From positions 24,383 to 88,382 of the forward strand of contig WBMZ01011913.1 of assembly GCA_013400975.1 (NCBI GenBank): a stretch of 64,000 nt of DNA. The letters run 5' to 3'. The DNA is from Atrichornis clamosus. Taxonomy: Eukaryota > Chordata > Aves > Passeriformes > Menuridae. Shown piece by piece: positions 1 to 13,681 of this stretch. The position numbers and the translations under genes were made by a program. The notes under the pieces were generated by a model. It made no database searches and was not told the origin of the DNA. It saw only the letters and a list, made by a program, of their open reading frames with translations. Position 1 is the first letter of the stretch; each line of letters opens with the position of its first letter.

Positions 1-3000
1 TTTTAAGAGATGTGTTCAATGATTTTGTAACAGCGTCAGATGGCTCAGGCTAAGTGAGCTGAATCTGAGTTTGAACACAAATTTTTTTGTGGTTGGTAGT
101 CCTTATCGTTTGTTTTTCACTTATGCAGCAAAGTCATGCTGAAATTTGCAAGTTTAATTCTTTATAACAAAATGTTGAAATGTGGCAGCTTGGTAAGTGA
201 ATTGCCACTTGCTTTCTGCTAAGCATTATAATCAGTTTTGGCTGCAAACTGAAACCTTGTTCTCAAGTACTCCAACAATTTGATCTGGGACAAATCCAAA
301 ATCCTTGGAGTATTTCACTCTAGGTTCTATGGGAAGGCATCAGGCTTTGCCAAGAGCAGTGATTTTTACCACAACTCAGTGTTAGAGTGTAAGAGGGAAT
401 GATGTCTTTGGAACAAATAATTCTGTGAGATTTCTACTAATTTGATGCAGCTATTTTTTGGAGTTACTGCCTTTTCTCGCAACTTGGGTTGCTCTTGCTG
501 CCAAAGCAGTTGCTTGATCCATGTCTAAACTCTAGTGTAAAGCTCACCAAAGTCTGTACCCAAACTAGTGCTTCTCATTGCATCTTTGCCTGTGTTATCA
601 CATCACTATTGATATATTTCCAAAGCGGAGGGGAGGGAAGAATAGAGGAGGAACTGCCATCCCTGTGAGCAGTTTCATTCATTTTGTGCTCAGTAATGTG
701 TTCTGTGACCATAGTGGGCTATTCATTTTAAACAGTATTATTGCTGTTCATAGAAGCGTAGCTGAAATGCTGGCTTGAGCATTGGATCATGGATATTTAA
801 ATGCTAACAGTTGTAAAAAACGGTAAGCACTTAGTAGCAGTGTAATTTTTTACTGAAATTCTCACTTGGATTGGTACTAATCTCTTGTGTGTTTGAAAAA
901 TCCATAGGTTGCTTCAACTCAAAAATAAGAATATACATTTGTACATATATACCTGAATATGCCTAGGGGGAATGTCAGTCATGTATTTTTTCAGAAATTT
1001 TGGAAATCCATACAGATAGATACAAAATCTAATATTCAGTAATTCTTCAGGTCCCTGAAATATTGACTGAAATGTAACAGAAGATGATAGCAGGGTTCAT
1101 TCAAAAATTTCTGAGTATTCATTGACATCTAAAAGTGCTTGATTCTGTGAGTAATTATTGAAATACAAGTGTACTTGCTTTTTATGGAGGAATTCAGTAT
1201 TACTGGAAGACCATTTACATCAGTGCTCACTCTTCCTGCATTGTGCCTGCATTGTGAACAGGCCAGATGGTGCTTTGCTGCATGTGAGCACAGCAATAAT
1301 TGCAGTTCTCAAAGTGAATGACTACGTTTTGCAGCATGACACCAATTTTAGATGAAAATGAGGCCTAGTGTATTGACAGATACAACCAGAGTGAAGCCAT
1401 GGCCCACAGAGGGGGAGTGGACTTGCTTTCTGGCTATTCCCTCCGATTATTCCTTATGTACATTAACAAATGTCTATGTAAATTAGGGCCATTTGAAGAG
1501 ATGTTTGGGTGAGGTGAAGTTTCAGAAATTATTCTGTCTTCCCCAAAGCTGTGTTATCACATCAGGATCTTGACAAATTTCTTACAGTATTATTTAAAGG
1601 TGTTACGTGTAATAGGTGTTACTATGTGTTTTGAAAAGAAAGTTTTGATTGGTAGAGCTGGAGAGCATTTTGCTGCCAATCACCTGTTATTACCTAGTTG
1701 AAAACATTTGTTTCTTAACTCTACAACAACTTTTTTTTCAGTCTCCAGATTATGTGAGCAACTTTACTGTCAAGGGCATTTTTTTCTCCAATATTCTGCC
1801 CAGAGCCTCATCACTAGTCTCCTGGTCTGCTCAGAAATTAGTAAGCATCCATCCTCCTGCTCTTCTCATTTCCCTTTATCCCACTTGCCAGGATGTCTTT
1901 TCTCCTCTCTCCCTTCTGTTTGAAATCGCAGTGTTCAGCTGCCTGGGCCCTCTACCTCTGCTGTTGTCTTTTGAGGTCCCAGACTTGCATTTTTGAGTGG
2001 GAGGGGAGGAGATGTTGAAGGCAAGTTGTCAGCTTCAGCAGGTCTTAATAAGAGAGAGGAATGGGGAGTTGGGGAGGAGAGGGGGGCAGGGGCAGGAGAA
2101 GGTTGCTAGGGATTAGGTTTCCATCTGCCAGTCTCTCATCTGGCCTTACCCTGGTCCTGAGCTGCCACTGCTTCCCTGCTTTTCTGCAGTTGAAAAGAAG
2201 GAAGAAAGCATGGGCTTTTGTTTGTTTTAAAGCATGAAAGAAAGAGGGAATTAAGCTCATTAGTCCTTCCTTATTAGTCACCATTGAATGTAGAGAGTCA
2301 GCTTGAGTAAATGCAGGCTTGCAAAACGGTGTAGAATAATTCAATAGCAGCAGTTACGGGGAAGATGAAAGGTTTTTTTCTGCAAATTTGAAAAATACTG
2401 AAAGTAGATGATTTTGCATCAGGGAATAAAAATTAAAGTCTGACTTATTGTATCACCATTGCTTGTTTACCTCTTACTGATTGTCAAAAGAATCTAAAGA
2501 CTTTCAAAGCAAGAATTTTAATTCATGCTTGGGTTGGCTCCGCAGTACGTGCTACAGACTTGGATTGTGTACTGCTGTATGAATTCTAAGAGCAAATTTG
2601 TTACTTTAAATGAGTGCTCTGAGGTAATGTGTACGAATACATACAACTGAAGTCCATGAACATTCTCAAATAATTGTGTTTAGTAGGATGCTGTTCTACT
2701 TGCAAGACAAGTTTCTGTTTTCCTACTCTTGGTTTTATCTTTGATCGATGCTGTGCTAGAAAATAGGCCAAATTCTGTGTTATCTGCTCTGATAAGAGCT
2801 GTTTTCTTGATTTTAATCACGGAAAGCGAATTCCTGTTGACAGGTTCCTGGGTTTACCATAATTAGGAATTGGCTGGGTGCTGAGAATACTTAGTTAATC
2901 TTTGTGGTACAGAATGTCTAAATGCAGAATATAAATTTGCTAGGATATTTTGAATGTACTAAAATGGCAGCATTTGACAGTGAAATAGTACAAATATTCA

Positions 3001-6000
3001 CAAAAATGCAGAAGACAGGTACTGGTAGCCTAAAAATTCACAGGTAAACAACTGATGCCTGTTACTACTGCTGCTGTTTTGGTGACTGCTGCTACTAGTA
3101 GCCACAGTGCACAGTGAAGATATTAGCAGGAAAAATTATTATGGGAAAGCAGTAATTAGTGCAGTCTTAGCACATTTATATGTTTGATGAACACAAGTGG
3201 TGTAGCAATCAGGGTGATGTATTACTAGGGGCTTAGTACCATGCCCCACTCTGCCCTCTGTGAGTGTGTGTGGGAACCCAGTTTGCATCAAAAATTCTGT
3301 TAGCTTGGGATGGCAGTGGCAGGTGGAGGTGATCTCTTGCAAGTAGGACATGTAGAGAAAGAAAACGGGCACTAAAACTTAGACAGCACTATGGTTTTTC
3401 TCATTTGTTTTTAAAGTTGTCACTTTTGAAGATTTAGTATAAATGAGGTAGTTGCTCCTGACATTCTTTGAAATTATGAACATGAGTATGGATCCATGAT
3501 TATGTCACCATGAGCTTTACTGTATTTTTACATTATTTGCAGGCTCTTCAAGGAACCAGTTTCAGTGAAGACATTTTCACATAGAACTTTAAGACAATAA
3601 GAGAAAACAGGCAGTTGTTTACAGTACATGTAACAACACCTTCATCGACATGTCTCATTTTTTAGTATCCTTTTATCTACATGTCTAAAATTAAATTAGG
3701 TCTCCATTACTAAAATTAGGAGAGTCATTGGATTAGAAGTGCTTTCTTTCTGATCCTTAACTGAATGAAAGGGGCTTCTTTTGATAAAACTGTAATAGAA
3801 TTAAATGCTCTACATCTCATGTCCTGAAATCTTACGGATGGAGTATTAAGTTTATTATATCCATCAGACTGAAAACACCTTAAAAGGTGGGACAGAATTC
3901 TTTGAACAGGGAAATAAGGCTTATGTGAGTAATAGAGATTAGTCATTCAGCCCCAGTATTACCCTCATATACTGGATTTTTGTTCTAGGTAGCCTTTCTA
4001 CCTTGCACAAACAGAGCTCCCATTGTATTCAACGCAAGTTTTGCTTGTTTGAGACAACATGCTTTTCATAAACTTCACTGGATTACACTGATACTTAATA
4101 CAAAACTTGTGCATAAGTATTTTTACTAATTGGAACCATAGCATTCAGCATCACTGAGCTCTGGCATCTTAAGGACTTAATGATTAAATCTTCTTGGCAC
4201 TATTGCTCTATATATGGGTTTTGTATGATTTAATATTTGTACATTTCTAAAATGCGCTCTTTTCCACTCCAGAAATTATCCACAGCTGAATTCCAATCAG
4301 CTTCTTTTCTGATGAAGTTTCTGGCTCAGTGGCATTGAGTGAATCTTTGGTAGAAATGGTGTAGGGGAAGAGCAACAATCCCAAAAGCATCTATGCTTTT
4401 AACTGGTCTGAGCTTGGGAGTTGAATGGAAACGTAAGAAAATAGGATCCAAACTTCACATTTCTCAATGAGATATGTCCTGTCAGCTGACCAGCAGTTAT
4501 TCTAGTATTAAAAGCCAATATCATGTTTCTTAGGACTACAAAAAATATCTACATTTTTCCATTATTTAAAAGTAGCAAGATCAAACACCTTCAGAGCAGT
4601 TTAGCATAGCTTGTCCTTAGTAAGATGTGAATTCTTCAAGGTTGTTGGGGACTGTGGATTCTTCTGGTGTGAAATGCACTCTGGACAAGGCCTTTTCTGC
4701 CTGCTGCTGAGAGGCCCTTGCTGATGACACTGAGTGGTGGGTGATTGAAAAATGCCTTTTTTTCCAAGCACCTTGACTCACAGTCTATGCCAGTCCCACA
4801 CTCTGAGGTCATTGAGTGAGCTGGGGTGGTGCAGCAGGATATAGGATGGGAAGGAATTCTCTTTGGAAACAGTCTAGTTCCTTATCTATGAGGAATGGCA
4901 TGGAACTACTCAGTTGGACCCAGCTGAGTTTCAGCTGGACAAGGTGTGTTCAAGACATGCCTGAGTTCTGCTCACTTTTTTTACAAACAGAGTACTGCCA
5001 TGGAGTTCCAGGTTTTATTTCAAAACTGTTCATCCAATCTTGCCAAAGAGCTAGGGCTCAAGTAAAGAGAGATAAGCCTTTTAGCTAGCCATATGTGCCA
5101 AATTTTGCATGTACCTTAACATTCAAAAATTCAAAGTAAAAAAACATTAAAGGCCATTTCATTGACACCATTTCAATTGCTGAACGTTTGTTGGGGTGTG
5201 AAATGTATATGTCTTTGAATTTAGCTCTTAACTTGTCTTTGAGATATATAAGCATAATCAGCATTTGGGCATAGGAGGGAAAGCTGGTGTTTAAATTTCT
5301 TTCCTGTAATTGGGTCATTCTCCATGAAGAAGTTTTCCAACTGCACTGAGGTTATTTTAGCATGATGCAATGTATCCTGTAGCCTGAGCAAGTCTCTTTC
5401 ATGTCTGATGTGTCACTTTTGTAAACAGAACTGTAGAGGAATATCTTTGAAAACTTCCTAGGCGATACTTGCAGTTTTTGTGGCCTTTTATTAGTGCCTG
5501 TTCATGCTGACACGTCTTTTAACTGAGCAGTTCCCAAATTTACCCACTTTGGACTCTTTTCCTGCCTTCCAGCCTTGAAGTGCAGATTGCAGATGCAAGT
5601 TGCACTGCTTTTCAGGAGTTGAGACATCCATTGAAACCCTGTTTCCGAGTGCTGGGATCCCACCTGGTCTTGTGGGCCCACATTCAGACCTGACATTTTA
5701 TACAGTAGTATTAAAGCCTGGCTGGCCTTGCTGTCAACTGTTGTGACATACTGTTGTGTTTGTCACAGCAGGTGACAAACATGAAATTTATCCAGAAGAA
5801 GGTCCAGGCCAGCATGAAGAAGGCAGCTTGTTGTCACTCAGAGAAACAACAGGCAGCAACTAGAAATAATGAGAATCTCTAAGGAGAAGTTCATTGGGAG
5901 GTGCTGACTGTGTAATGGTGTCGGTCGACTATGGAAGAAGCCCTGAAGAAAGCAAGAAGCGGTAGCTCTGAAATAAAAGCCTCATCTGCAGCAGGATAAA

Positions 6001-9000
6001 TGAACTATGGTCCGTAGAGCAGGGGTAAGTGAGGCTGTAAAAGTCACATTTCACAGTTTACATGAAGGGTTTATTCAGAAGGGTTGGTAAGAACATGCTT
6101 GTGGTGGAAAATGTGTTTAACACGAAAAGCAGTCAGACCTAAACATAGATCAAGCAAGTGTAGTACCCAAGTTATGTAGGTGAAGTGTAGCCTTCAAAGG
6201 AGTCTGTCTAATTCGAATTTTATTTTTGGTTTTAAGAAATAAGGTAGGTTATGGCTTAAATCCTCAGCAAAGTGGTGCTTACAGAAAGTAAACTTGCTCC
6301 TATTGTTTCTTTTTAGGTTGGAAGGGGCTTGAAGTGGTAAAGGCTAGTCAAGTTCGCAGAAGGGCAGGATGTAACTGGAATCATTTCCTTGTGCACAGTG
6401 AAGCACTGATCTGAAGAGGAAGTGTCTGAAGGGTGGATAAATGCCTGCGTGTATATTTAGCCAAAACCTCTGTTACAAAGGGCAGCAGGGACTGCAAGGA
6501 TTGCCAGGACCTTGGTGTGCAGCAGAGGTGGTGGAGGAGCCGGGTGCCTGGAACAGGCAGCAGCCAACCTTCTGTCCAGGCTGGGTGCTGACAGCAGGGT
6601 CTAACCTCACAGAGTTTCTCACATGTGCCCAGTATCATTTCAATGTCAGTACAAATTAACGGTTTAAAGAGTACTATATTTCACATTTATTTCTGTGAAG
6701 GCTGAGAAAACCTTTACAAATACAGCATTTTAACTAATTTGGAAAATCTGTGAGGTCTGTACCGATGCACCTGTTTTACTTGTTACTGAGGAAAACAAAT
6801 GCTTTAATGTTGTGATCAATTTTTTGAAGGAAAGGAGTGTTGAAACTGCAGGAGGAATTAAAAATCTGAATTCAGTTTTGTTAATTCAGGTATATAAATA
6901 GGTCATTCCAAGACAAAGGGATTGAAGAAACCTGTGAACTAAAATCTCAGTTTACAAATATAATGTTCTGTTTATGATATATGAAATATATTTTTTAAAA
7001 AAATGTTTCTGACTTGGGGATTTTTTATTTGAGGGGGAAAAATCTTAACTTCATAGAATACGCAGTGTTTTCTGGAATGCTTGGTTCAGTGCATGTATAA
7101 AATTATGTTTTGTGAAATTTATTCCACTTAACTCCATTAAAAGAAACCTGAGCATCTGGCAGTGTAATAGTAAAGTCTATAGTGTGTTTCTCTTCAAAAT
7201 GCAGCTGAATGCAATCTTCCCCCTGATTTTCTGATGAGTATGTGATAGCTATATCAGCTATTTCTACATTTCTTATTTTGACAGATTAACATTTTGATGG
7301 GAATTTTCCACGGAATTAATCTTTTTGTAAACATGTACTTAATAAATTAGAAGTTGACTAACAGGCAGTGATGACTAAATTATAATGGAGGAAATATTAA
7401 TATGACAAGAATTCATGTATCTTAAGAGTGATGTGAGTTTCTGCGCTGTTTGCATATGTTGCTATTAGCAGCAAACCAGTCAAGGAACAAACAATCTTTC
7501 CCCTTGGTATATTTTTCCTAGTTTCCAGAATAATGTTAAATGAAAAACTGTACCTTTTTGTTTTCTAAAAGCAACTTTGCTCTCCCATAGGAAAAAAAAA
7601 AGATTGGAAAAACTCTCATTTAATGTAATTGATATATCACAAAAGACAAAATTTTTTAAAAGTTATGTCCATCAGTACTTCTGCTATTTCTTGTATTTGG
7701 GTCTTTAGTCTTTTGATGTCATTCAAGTATTATTTTCCCATATATAGATCATTTCTCCTTCTAGAGCACCAAGAACATACATGTGCTGAAGGCAATATTT
7801 AGCATATAAAAATTCAAGTAACAGTGAAAAACTTAGGAAATTATACATTGGACAAGGCTTTTTTCCTGCTAAAACCCGTACTTTGATTAGCAGAACAGGT
7901 GGTGCCATTTGGGCAATGTATATGCTAATTTCTGAACACTGGAAGTTTATTCCTTTTGCCTTCTTGATATGTCTTCTAATTTGATGAGTAATAAATCACT
8001 TTTAAGCCAGGGCACAGGGGACTGTGGCATGGAAGAAAATGCAAAGATGACAGGCTCATTTACTGCCTTAGCACACAAACATGTGGGGCATGTTGCCATT
8101 ACTCATCTTGAGTTTGGAGTTCAGTTCAAAGAGATGCTTGTCAATGCATTTCCAAAAGGATGCGTCATTTCCATAAGGATGCTGGTGCTGACTGCATGCT
8201 CAGTAGAAGCTGTGAAGAAACTGGAACTTCCTCTTTGTTCTTGTTTTGACATGGGATATATGGTTTATGCAAACTAGGTTATAGGGTATTAAAATGAATA
8301 GATAATTGTACATTGTTTTCTGGCTAGAAGAAAGTTGGAAGCACACTTTTCAAAACACCAAGCTTTGCCCAGACTTTGTCTGGTACATCACCAAAGAGAA
8401 CATGCCCTGATTTGTTGGGTGGATCATCCAAACGAACTTTCTGGGGCCACAGCTGGTCAGAATACACTGCGGAAATGGGGACAGTGAGGAAGCCCTTGTA
8501 GATGGCACAGGCCCTGTCACATCTGTCCACCATCCTTCCTGCTCACCTGTTAAAGAAGGGCAGTGTCTATGAACTCTTACTGAACAATGGCTCTGAGTAA
8601 GCCTCAACTGGGTGACATTTCCAGAGAGGTTCTAGAAGAAATTTATAAATGTATGTAAATGCATTGTCACAGAGAAAAAAGAAAACCCCAGTAAATGAAT
8701 TTTATCCTGCACCCACCAGGAGAAAGTGTGTTCTACCTTCTTTTCTGTCCTACTTGCCAGAATGAGGTGTTCTGGTCATCCTGCAGGAGAATGATGAATC
8801 TCCCTTTTAAATAGCTATTACAGGCAGTGGTAGGATGTGGTGATGCCATCAGAAAACTTTTAGTACATGCTGTTTCAGAAATAAAAGACAACTTCAGTTT
8901 CTCAGAAGAAACATTCCTTGCCAAGCAAGGAATAGACTGAGGAGGAAAAATCCTAATAAAATTCTCACTGTGTTTTATTAAAGGACATTTTAACAGGTCT

Positions 9001-9342
9001 GATTCAGCAGCTTCTCAGTGGCCATAATACTTACCTGAAATTTAGCTGTGGGGCCCTAGGTGTAGCCATGGGTTAGAACTGGGCAAGCCTGTATGTGCAC
9101 CTTACTTGACCCATGTACCATAGATTATACTATAACAGTTTTGTTGTACTTGGAAAAAAAATCTTCCTAAATGAAGTAAACTTTCTAATGCTTTTTCAAA
9201 TGTATAAAGTGAGCTCTGTCAAAATCAAACCCTTTTTAGATAAAATTCATGTCTGGGAAGTCTTTCTTCCAAAGTATTTGAAAATCAGATCAAATTCTGT
9301 CTTCTCCTAATCTTTGTGTTTAATACATTGTATATATCCCTT

Positions 9343-9357
9343 TATATATATATATAT
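9343..9357. repeat. (TA)n microsatellite
   Basis: A short perfect run of alternating T and A in an AT-rich intron segment. Confidence 0.9.
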
Positions 9358-12300
9358 CTCAGTTCATTTGTTTTGACATCAACTTGTTAATACCTACCAC
9401 TGAGCCCACAAACATCTGTAACTTCCCTAACAAAATTAATTTCTTCTGTTAATGAAAGACTCTTTTTCCCTGTAGAAGTGCCTAATCAAAAATTGATTAT
9501 ACCAAACAAAAAAAAATTCAATGAGCTTGAATCTGAGGAATTCCCAGTACAGACAATAGAAATGAAGTGCATCTAGATCAGTGTGACTCCTATTCATAGT
9601 TATTTATACAAGTAACAGGAACTAGGCTATGCTAATAAGCAAGTCAGCCTTTGAAGTACAAAGCATATGCAAATGTCTTAGCCAAAATTTGGAGTTTGGA
9701 ATGTAATTAAGTGAGCAGAAGAAATACTGAGGGTGCAGAAAAGTTGCAGAACTATAGCCTGGTTTCCAAATGGAATTACTGAAATTTGTGAAGATTTTTG
9801 TCATGTCCCAAGCCTTTTCCATTCTTCTGATTGTAATTTCAGGTGATCAGTGACATTGTAAGCTGTTGCAGTTACTGGATACATGTTTGGTATGTTAATG
9901 TTCATGCTTTTTTCCTGCTGTTTATGTAACTAAGGAACTTGTACATTTACCTTTGCATTACTTAGATCTTAACAAGCGCAGCATTTTTGAGAATGCTGAA
10001 ACATACCTAATTTTGCTCCTTAATTTCTCTTAGCTTCTTTCCAGCAGCAGCATTGAACCAATATACTCACCAGCTGCAAGGGGAATTTAAAGGAAAAGGT
10101 TGGTCCAGACCTAGTGCTATGGAAAGGTGAAAGATGACCATAAGAGTTTGAATATTAGGAAAATGAAAAGAAATAACTTGTGAATGGATATAGCTGTTTG
10201 TAGAAGAAAAAGCCAGTAGAGAGAGTCTAGAAAAGGGATAAAATAGCAGGGAAAGAAGGGAAATTCTGAACATTTGAATAGTAGCAGAAAAGAGTGAATG
10301 AATTTATAGAAGAAATTTATCATAGGTAGGAAATTGGTGTGTATTTTCAAAGCATCCCAAGCCCGTGCTTGCCTATTCTGTATGGAGGCCTTGTGCATTT
10401 TACTTTGCCTTTAAAGTCTACAAGTCTACAAGTACTTTAGCTGAAAGCTTTTTGTGTTTCCCTGTACCCAGTTCTGATTTTTAAGGGTACATGCAGCAAG
10501 AGAGAGTTGAAGAGTGGCCCTGCTCTCTTCAATAATGAAAGTTGATGAGTGAAGGTGAGTACTCGGTAATGTGGGATGGAGTTCATTGTTCCCTGTCTGG
10601 AAGATGAGAAGAGTAATTCTGGAAAAACAATGTTTGTGCTATGCAAACCCACTAATTGTATTGTTCACACGAGCAGCTGCTGCAGCATCAGGCTGTATAC
10701 ATACAAAGTCTGAGGGCTGGGTTTGAAGTGGCACTGTCAGAGGGGTACCAGATTAAGTCAGAGTAGGTGCTTGGATGCTGAATTGCCACTTTAGATGTCT
10801 TTAGTGCGTTGACCCATGCATTAGGATGTGTGCCCCATATATATGTCTCCTACTTGTTTAGTACTACAATAGTAGTAATAGGACATACAGTAGTAATTGT
10901 ACAGTGCAAGTTACAGAATAAATTCTGAAGGGGAAATCCTCCATAGTAAAAAGAATCTTTAGAAACGTATGCATTTTACTAAAATTTAATTATCAGATTT
11001 TTTACATCCAGAGGAGTCAAGTGTTCAAAATTCATAATTTTTACAAAAACTTCAACAAGTATAGAAATAATAGAAATCTCAGGTAGTAGAAAAGCATACA
11101 TTTGTAATAATATTGAGGACACTCCCAAAATATTGGAATCCAGGATAAAATACATTCTCTTTGGGTTTTGTTATTAAAAATCTGCCTTCAGCTCTCTGTA
11201 GTGGAACACTTCTGAAAGGCATTTCCTATCTCTGAGTGTTGATTAGCACGGGTCACAGAAGTAGCTGGTGAAGCCCGACAGGAAATGATCGTGTGCAGCC
11301 CCGCACGCTTTCACTCCCCTTTTAAACTGTTCATATCCTGTTTTTTAAATGGGTAATAATTAAATGTTTCACAGAAAAACAGAACTCGAAAGGTGTGGTA
11401 TTTTAGCTTTGTTTATAAATATTTTTACATTAATGTCTCTTTTCTTGATGAGCCATGTTTATAGTCTGATGTTTTATTGAGATACTGCCCATAATATTCC
11501 AGCTGGGACTGGGAACCTTGTGGGATAATCACTGCACCAACCACCATTTACCACTTCAGAAAACGTTATTCATTCTTTGTCTATGTCCTATGTGGTACTC
11601 AATGCATTTGTTGGCAGAAGTGATGGTCAAGCTTCAGGATATTAAAACACCATTTTTAAAGATTACACTTTTTATGCAATTTTTTGTTCCCATTTGCTTT
11701 CTGCTCAGCAAAACCAGCTGGGCATGAACTGTACAGCAGCAGAACTGTACAGAATCTTAATTCTGCTGCTGAGGAAAGAGATTATTTACCAAATGCTTCA
11801 GGCTTTTCAAAAATGAGGCTGAAACCAAGGAATATGTTGAGATTTCTGCTCAATGCACAAGCTGTATGTTATTTCCCTGTGGAAAATACGATTTTGTGTG
11901 TTAAGATACTATTTAGAAATGGCTCCTGTGTTGTCTGTACTTCAGGAGTGACTGTGACTGGCAGTAGGAGGTTTGGGAGTGCAAGGAATATTCTGCACAG
12001 ATCTTATTACAAACCAAGTAATAAAACAGAAAACACTGAATCCAATCTCCACTGAGAGAAAACAGTGAAGGTCTGTGGAAATCTGCAGTCATCATTGGCA
12101 TCCTCAGAATTAGAATGAGGTTGAAGAGCTGCTGGCTAAGGCAAGCTGTCTAGTTCACATGGATGGTATTTAGGTTTTGGACTTACCATTTTCTGGCAAA
12201 TTTACTCTTGGGAAAAATGTTAGTTGGTCTTTATGTAATTAGGTAACTTCATGTATGAAAAAATACAGTGATTTCTGAGAACATTTATCCAATAGCAAGT

Positions 12301-13667
12301 TTAAATAGTTGTTAGAGGACAAAAGTCCAAGAGAAGTTGTTATAATTGTCCAGCCAGAGGTTCTTAGAGCATTGGAGACCTCAGAGCACTTCAGAAACCT
12401 TTATGGTGATGCAGCCTTCCCTCATATGAACTAGTTAGACCTACAGTTGAACAGATCAGCAATCCAGACAGGAGCTGGTGGGATGTGAAGAACAATTTTT
12501 GTCTTGTTTTGTAGATAACCCTAGAGATGTGAAGACGTAGGACTGCATGAACACTGCTTGGACAAGGGAAGAAACAGAAAGTGCCTCCAGCTTTTTGAAC
12601 TTTATTGATAGAGTGGTGGGTAACACTGGGAAAGGGCAAAAGGTGTAAAGCAGAGAGAGTTTCAGAGGCAGTAAGTGTTACATTTCAAAGTAGAAAGGTC
12701 CTTTCTGAAGATTAATTGTCTTCTGGGACCTGTTAGAACTGGGTGTGTTAGACTCTATCTTTCTTTTAATGAAATAAACCTGAATGTTTTATGCAGTAAC
12801 ATACATTTGCATTCTGTGGAAAGTGATTTTTATGTTAAATGTATTTATTCCATAAGTTCAGGCAAATGCCTTAAGGAATGAGCCTGGTATAATCAACTTC
12901 AATATTAACAAAATTTTCATCAGGGAGAGTCTGTTAATGCAGGGTTAAAATGACAAATTTGAACTTTTTAAAAAGAATTTGGAATTCATTGCATATTTCA
13001 TACTGTACATGTTGGTTGAAAGATATTTCATATATACTGTTGGACTTAAAAATTGAGCAGAAAGAAATCAATGGTTTCGCATCTCTGGGCAGAAGCCTCA
13101 GCACCATTCCCAGCTTAATCAAGCATTCCAGACTCAATAACCTAACTCAGAACAGTTTGGCACAGCCTCATCCTGTGTTCAGGGATGATTTACTGAGGGA
13201 CTTGCTTGCTGTTTTGGTAGTATATGAAGCCACAACAGTACAACTACCATGGGTCTCTTGCACAAGATGCCAAGATCATGACAAATCCCCAAGTGCTCCT
13301 AAGTAATTTTCCTTTTTGGACGTGGAAAGTGGAAATAAATGCTTCATTCTTGGTTTAAAATTTAAAATATGAGTAATCTATAATATAATAATACACCAAA
13401 ACTAGATCACACAAATTCTGATTTACCCCTTCATAGGGTGTTGACTGGAGTAGTGAAGTTTTTGTTTCTCACTCTACTTGCAGTGCAGTCAGGAGAACAC
13501 TTTTGGTAATAGATTGACTTCAATTTCATGTCCCAGATATAATTTACTTTTAAGTCTATAATTTGTTGTCTAATGTCTACTATAAGGAAGCAAAACATGA
13601 CTAGATGACTTTGAGAAATCAGATGTGTGTTGTGAAATAACCAACCCAGAGCTATTAATTGCTTTTC

Positions 13668-13681
13668 ATATATATATATAA
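13668..13681. repeat. (AT)n microsatellite
   Basis: A short perfect run of alternating A and T. Confidence 0.9.

Noticed and set aside
1010..1045. Possible upstream CHN2 exon ending in Ser-Ser before a GT (AATTCTTCAG|GTCCCT)
   Set aside because: The upstream residues do not match the expected Ser-rich beta2-chimaerin N-terminus and no good acceptor precedes it.
5742..5767. 7-bp inverted repeat TGTGACA...TGTCACA
   Set aside because: Arms of this length occur often by chance and nothing nearby suggests function.
6315..6380. Possible CR1 end (AGGTTGGAAGGGGCTTG)
   Set aside because: Only about 17 bases resemble CR1 and the sequence that follows does not continue the match.
8324..8533. 69-codon minus-strand ORF with protein-like composition (PQKVRLDDPPNKSGHVLFGD)
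   Set aside because: I considered an exon or processed pseudogene, but I recognise no family, see no matching splice sites, and the flanking frames are closed. A translated search could reopen it.
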